Assembly (NCBI RefSeq): GCF_003185915.1
Contig: NZ_QHLZ01000013.1
Span: 1-64,000, forward strand
Direction: 5' to 3'
Source: Arthrobacter psychrochitiniphilus
GTDB lineage: Bacteria > Actinomycetota > Actinomycetes > Actinomycetales > Micrococcaceae
Length of the DNA: 64,000 nt
This document shows, piece after piece, positions 63,179 through 64,000 of the stretch. Position 1 is the first letter of the stretch; every line of letters starts with the position of its first letter. Position numbers and translations under genes: made by a program. The notes below the pieces were generated by a model. The model had not been told where the DNA came from and did no database searches. It worked only from the letters and a program-made list of their open reading frames with translations.

Positions 63179-64000
63179 CAGCAATATGCCTGCTTTGTTC
63201 CATGCACCACGCCGCTGTATGTGTCAGAGGCCGCAGATTTGCGCACCACCGTCCCCGAGCTCGCAAGGGTGGCGCCTGCCACCTTCATCCCGAAGGATGG
63301 CGTGCCGCTGTTGCAGATCACACACGTGATCAAGGGCTTCCCTGTCCCAGCCGGGGCTATTCTGCGCCGCCATGTGGGTGACATCAGTGCAGTCTCCGAG
63401 GTGACACTGGCCATCCCGCGCGGCAAGGAGGCGAAGGAGGGCCGGCGGAACGTACAGTTCATGTTCCAGGACTCCTACGCCTCCCTTGACCCGCGGATGC
63501 GGGTTCGTTCCATCCTGCGCGAGCCGCTGGACATTCAACACGTTGGCTCGGCTAGAGAAGGTAATGACCGCGTCGATGAACTACTGGCCTCCGTGGGGCT
63601 GCCAGCCCGGGCCGCCGAACGGTACCCGCACGAATTTTCCGGTGGCCAGCGCCAGCGCATCGGCCTGGCTCGGGCGCTGGCATTGCAACCCGGGCTGATA
63701 GTCGCCGACGAGCCCGTTTCAGCGCTGGATGTCTCCGTTCAGGCGCAGGTGCTGAACCTGATGAAGGAGCTCCAGCATGACCGCGAGCTGACTTACTTGT
63801 TCATTAGCCACGATTTGTCCGTGGTGCGCTATCTATCTGACGTCATTGCAGTGATGTACCTGGGCAAGATGGTGGAGGTGGGCCCGGCCGCCGAGGTCTA
63901 TGCCCACCCTCAGCACCACTACACGCGCGGGTTGATAGACACCGTGCCCATTCCCGACCCCGTGGTGGAGCGGGCCAAGGCCAAACTTGGCGTTGCCGGC
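63179..64000 (+). pseudogene. Peptide ABC transporter ATPase remnant (DppF/OppF-like), P-loop deleted, runs off the window
   Basis: The frame opens in the C-terminal part of one ATPase (QQYACFVPCTTPLY, the zinc/solute-binding tail) and continues into a second ATPase: SEAADLRTTVPELARVAPATF, LLQITHVIKGFPVPAG and VSEVTLAIPRGK. Then comes EGRRNVQFMFQDSYASLDP (Q-loop), FSGGQRQRIGLARALAL (signature), LIVADEPVSALDVSVQ (Walker B) and LFISHDLSVVRYLSD (H-loop). Between IPRGK and EGRR the Walker A segment (GxxGxGKS/T plus about 40-60 residues) is missing, so ATP cannot be bound. The permease genes are also gone. Confidence 0.88.

Overview
The window looks like chromosome of a high-G+C actinobacterium of the Micrococcaceae, most likely Arthrobacter or a close relative. 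The evidence is the gene order coaD - yceD - rpmF - rnc - mutM ... smc - ftsY - amtB - glnK ... ffh, frequent GTG/TTG starts, a GlnR-type box before amtB, an LAxTG (sortase E type) wall-sorting motif, and an oleA-oleBC-oleD cluster with the OleB-OleC fusion known from actinobacteria. The species cannot be fixed from sequence reading alone.

0-25 kb is accessory DNA. It opens with two broken ISL3 copies, one inserted in the other. A minus-strand cell-surface glycopolymer locus follows: a 1299-aa TPR / CDP-glycerol-transferase-like / GT4 fusion, a LicC-like nucleotidyltransferase, UDP-GlcNAc 2-epimerase (wecB) copies 1 and 2, a DUF218 membrane protein and a PP-loop protein. A third wecB with a second DUF218 gene lies 11 kb away (21.1-22.9 kb). 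The two parts are separated by an IS1380-family element, a lipoprotein metallophosphoesterase, and a nest of mobile DNA: an IS3-family transposase gene split by a RIT element (three overlapping tyrosine recombinases between 81-bp inverted repeats), a truncated recombinase element, and a frameshifted IS481-family element. About 1.2 kb of unreadable decayed DNA, an IclR regulator lacking its HTH and a GH127 pseudogene complete the region.

25-33.5 kb is backbone: small membrane protein, lipoprotein, spermidine-synthase-like protein, aminotransferase, coaD, a hypothetical protein, yceD, rpmF, rnc and mutM. The last two are joined by a TAATG overlap.

33.5-49.4 kb is an accessory block between mutM and smc. 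It holds a wall-anchored GH27 alpha-galactosidase with a LacI-type operator, a secreted hypothetical protein, an MFS transporter overlapping a membrane-anchored TolB-like protein, a giant secreted DUF4082 protein, and the olefin cluster.

49.4-61.6 kb is backbone again: smc, an MFS transporter, ftsY, amtB-glnK with a GlnR box, a glucose-6-phosphate dehydrogenase and ffh. FtsY and Ffh are the two GTPases of the signal-recognition pathway.

61.8-64 kb is the wreck of a dipeptide/oligopeptide ABC transporter operon: a substrate-binding protein with two frameshifts and a lost lipobox Cys, fused by deletion to an ATPase remnant that lacks its Walker A loop. No tRNA, rRNA or CRISPR array was seen.
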